This document shows, piece by piece, positions 62,831 through 64,000 of a stretch of DNA of 64,000 nucleotides. Positions within the stretch are counted from its first letter, which is position 1, and each line of letters opens with the position of its first letter. Below the pieces are notes generated by a model. It made no database searches and was not told the DNA's origin. It worked only from the letters and a program-made list of their open reading frames with translations. The stretch comes from Allohahella sp002354735 (GTDB lineage: Bacteria > Pseudomonadota > Gammaproteobacteria > Pseudomonadales > Oleiphilaceae), in the NCBI RefSeq assembly GCF_047946665.1, contig NZ_CP172312.1, forward strand, positions 1 through 64,000, written 5' to 3'. The translations under genes were made by a program, and so were the position numbers.

Positions 62831-63175
62831 ATGCACATTAACCGGACGATCCTGCCCGGCAATACGCTGCAGGAACTGCTCAGACCAGCCAGCTTCTATA
62901 AGGCAGGTGCGTTCGAGCCTGGTCCTGATGCTGCGAAAGATACGCAGCTTGGGCATCCTGCGAGCTCGGCTGCAGCGCCTGGTCAAATCGACCAGCTCGA
63001 AACCGAAGCTGGTCTCGCTATTGATCCCGCCGAACGAATGCTGGCACTGAATGTATGGACGGACATTCAACGCAATCTGCGTGCAGATGGTCTGGAAATG
63101 GAAGCGCCAATACTTACTGGGCCTGGCGATTCGCCAGCGGCGCTCGCTGAATTCATTCTGCAAGGCTGGTCGTAG
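62831..63175 (+). CDS. Small protein of unknown function next to sctU
   Basis: A 114-residue soluble protein with no signal or helix motif. GGAG lies 6 nt before the ATG at 62831; an upstream in-frame ATG at 62819 is less likely. No domain is recognised. The next gene begins 3 bp after its stop on the same strand, so the two are probably one unit. Confidence 0.55.
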   Translation: MHINRTILPGNTLQELLRPASFYKAGAFEPGPDAAKDTQLGHPASSAAAPGQIDQLETEAGLAIDPAERMLALNVWTDIQRNLRADGLEMEAPILTGPGDSPAALAEFILQGWS

Positions 63176-63178
63176 CCC

Positions 63179-63823
63179 TTGGAGCCAAGTCCTGAGCAGT
63201 GGCGTACCATGGCGGGCCGGCTCTGTCAGGCCATGCTCAGGCTCAACGGCGACGCCAGCCGCCTCGCTGTGCTCAAGGCAGTGATTGCCCGGCTGGGCCC
63301 CGACGCCTATCCCGCATTGATCAAATTGCTCACGATCGTATCCGAATCGAGCGAACAGGCCGCCAAGACCAGCCTTGCCCGAACCCTTGGCTACGCGGCG
63401 CAGCGTGGTGACCTGCCGGAGGGTCAGCTCAATGCATGGGGCCTGAGTCGATATATCAGCACGGATATCGGCGGCGATGGTGGGGCTGTCGATGCCAGCA
63501 GTTTCAGGCGCAGCCTGTGGGCAGGCTCGGCGAGCAGGGGGCTTGGCCCCATTGAGTACCTCACAGTCTGGCATAGCCAGAAAACCCAGCGTCCTTATCT
63601 CACGGACGCGGTCTACGCTGATCATCTCACCAAGCTCATTGCGCTTATCAATGCCGATGATCATGCCGCCACACGCTATCCACGAGCGATCCTGCTTGAT
63701 CTCGAGACGAGAACCGAAGGCGCGTTTACCCGTCAGACACATAGTCGCCTGGAGACGATCGCGCTGAACTGGCTCGATGCCAGGGCGCCCGCTGATATTG
63801 CAGCAGCCGCGCTGGCCGTTTGA
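63179..63823 (+). CDS. Unknown soluble protein downstream of it
   Basis: A 214-codon frame, with a TTG start at 63179; an ATG at 63209 (MAGRLCQ) is an alternative. It appears mostly helical, with a helix-rich first half and the segment GLGPIEYLTVWHSQKTQRPYL split by turns. No family is recognised. The opposite strand has a longer frame, but its composition (Arg, Cys and Pro rich) marks it as a shadow. It ends about 50 bp before the converging permease gene. Confidence 0.55.
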   Translation: MEPSPEQWRTMAGRLCQAMLRLNGDASRLAVLKAVIARLGPDAYPALIKLLTIVSESSEQAAKTSLARTLGYAAQRGDLPEGQLNAWGLSRYISTDIGGDGGAVDASSFRRSLWAGSASRGLGPIEYLTVWHSQKTQRPYLTDAVYADHLTKLIALINADDHAATRYPRAILLDLETRTEGAFTRQTHSRLETIALNWLDARAPADIAAAALAV

Positions 63824-63876
63824 TCCGGCCGAAGCAGTAATCTTGAGCCGGAAAGTGATGGGCGTGACTCCTGACA

Positions 63877-64000
63877 TCATCGTGCCCCCAGTGCGCCCTC
63901 GAGCAAATCGAGCACATAGCGATTGTCAGCCAGCTTGAACAGGATGGCCTCCATAATGATGCCTATGCAGAGCACCATGGTCAGGGTGGCGACCCACAAC
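63877..64000 (-). CDS. C-terminal end of a probable membrane permease (cut by window edge)
   Basis: The last ~40 residues are visible: LWVATLTMVLCIGIIMEAI followed by a polar end. A hydrophobic helix near a Glu, then a short basic tail, is seen at the end of SsuC/TauC-type ABC permeases, but other membrane proteins could look similar. The stop at 63877-63879 is clear. The rest lies outside the window. Confidence 0.35.
   Translation of the reverse strand, partial: LWVATLTMVLCIGIIMEAILFKLADNRYVLDLLEGALGAR

Noticed and set aside
62825..63880. 351-codon open frame on the minus strand opposite the two unknown genes.
   Set aside because: Arg/Cys/Pro-rich composition and spanning two well-formed plus-strand genes indicate a shadow frame.

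Overview
The window looks like chromosomal DNA of a free-living, Gram-negative, moderately GC-rich gammaproteobacterium, probably marine or aquatic. The genus cannot be fixed from sequence alone. Evidence: E. coli/Pseudomonas-type genes (epd, acpH, tmcA, fetAB, serA with a divergent D-2-hydroxyglutarate dehydrogenase), two TRAP transporters, a MipA/OmpV porin-like protein, and many lipoproteins and outer-membrane-envelope genes.

Layout. 0-0.14 kb: end of an IS3-family element inserted into a TRAP dctQ gene. 0.14-1.9 kb: truncated dctQ and intact dctM. 2.0-2.3 kb: vapB followed by a dead vapC. 2.3-3.9 kb: MipA/OmpV protein and ACP phosphodiesterase. 3.9-9.4 kb: an AT-richer accessory stretch of small, mostly unknown genes (Cys-rich lipoprotein, membrane proteins, DUF2569, a HEAT-like protein) around an intact yefM-yoeB toxin-antitoxin pair.

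9.4-14.06 kb: a methyl-cycle operon on the minus strand, sahR-like regulator, metK, ahcY, metF, with a perfect 9-6-9 palindrome upstream of the regulator. 14.2-19.7 kb: the central-carbon run tkt-epd-pgk-fba on the plus strand. 19.7-22.1 kb: hydrolase, pirin, DUF938 methyltransferase. 22.2-25.2 kb: a complete TRAP operon (lipoprotein DctP similar to 2-oxoacid binders, DctQ, DctM). 25.4-29.7 kb: flavoprotein, HSDL2-like SDR, secreted two-domain OB-like protein, potassium-channel-like protein. 29.7-34.2 kb: a PIMT/erythromycin-esterase fusion, a CYP152-type P450 and a DMT exporter. 34.4-37.2 kb: OmpA-like lipoprotein, fetAB and a DUF2878 membrane gene. 37.2-40.7 kb: serA divergent from D2HGDH plus an FAH-family hydrolase. 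40.7-45.4 kb: sulfatase-fold membrane protein, TraB/GumN protein, tmcA. 45.6-47.6 kb: mtnB-mtnD-mtnC of methionine salvage. 47.6-51.5 kb: DUF3080 lipoprotein, LolA-like protein, orphan GspE/PilB ATPase. 51.7-57.3 kb: a five-gene dipeptide/oligopeptide ABC operon. 57.6-61.5 kb: a 1292-residue repeat-containing secreted protein with a Lys/Asp/His-rich tail. 61.6-64 kb: a type III secretion SctU gene, two unknown genes and the end of a likely ABC permease.

Functional links: the metK/ahcY/metF operon and mtnBDC both serve SAM and methionine recycling. SerA with D2HGDH forms a known redox couple in serine synthesis. The TRAP and Dpp-type systems point to scavenging of organic acids and peptides. 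No tRNA, rRNA or CRISPR array was seen. The least explained parts are the 3.9-9.4 kb island, the repeat protein at 57.6 kb, and the unknown genes beside sctU with a perfect TTCG hairpin in the divergent gap.
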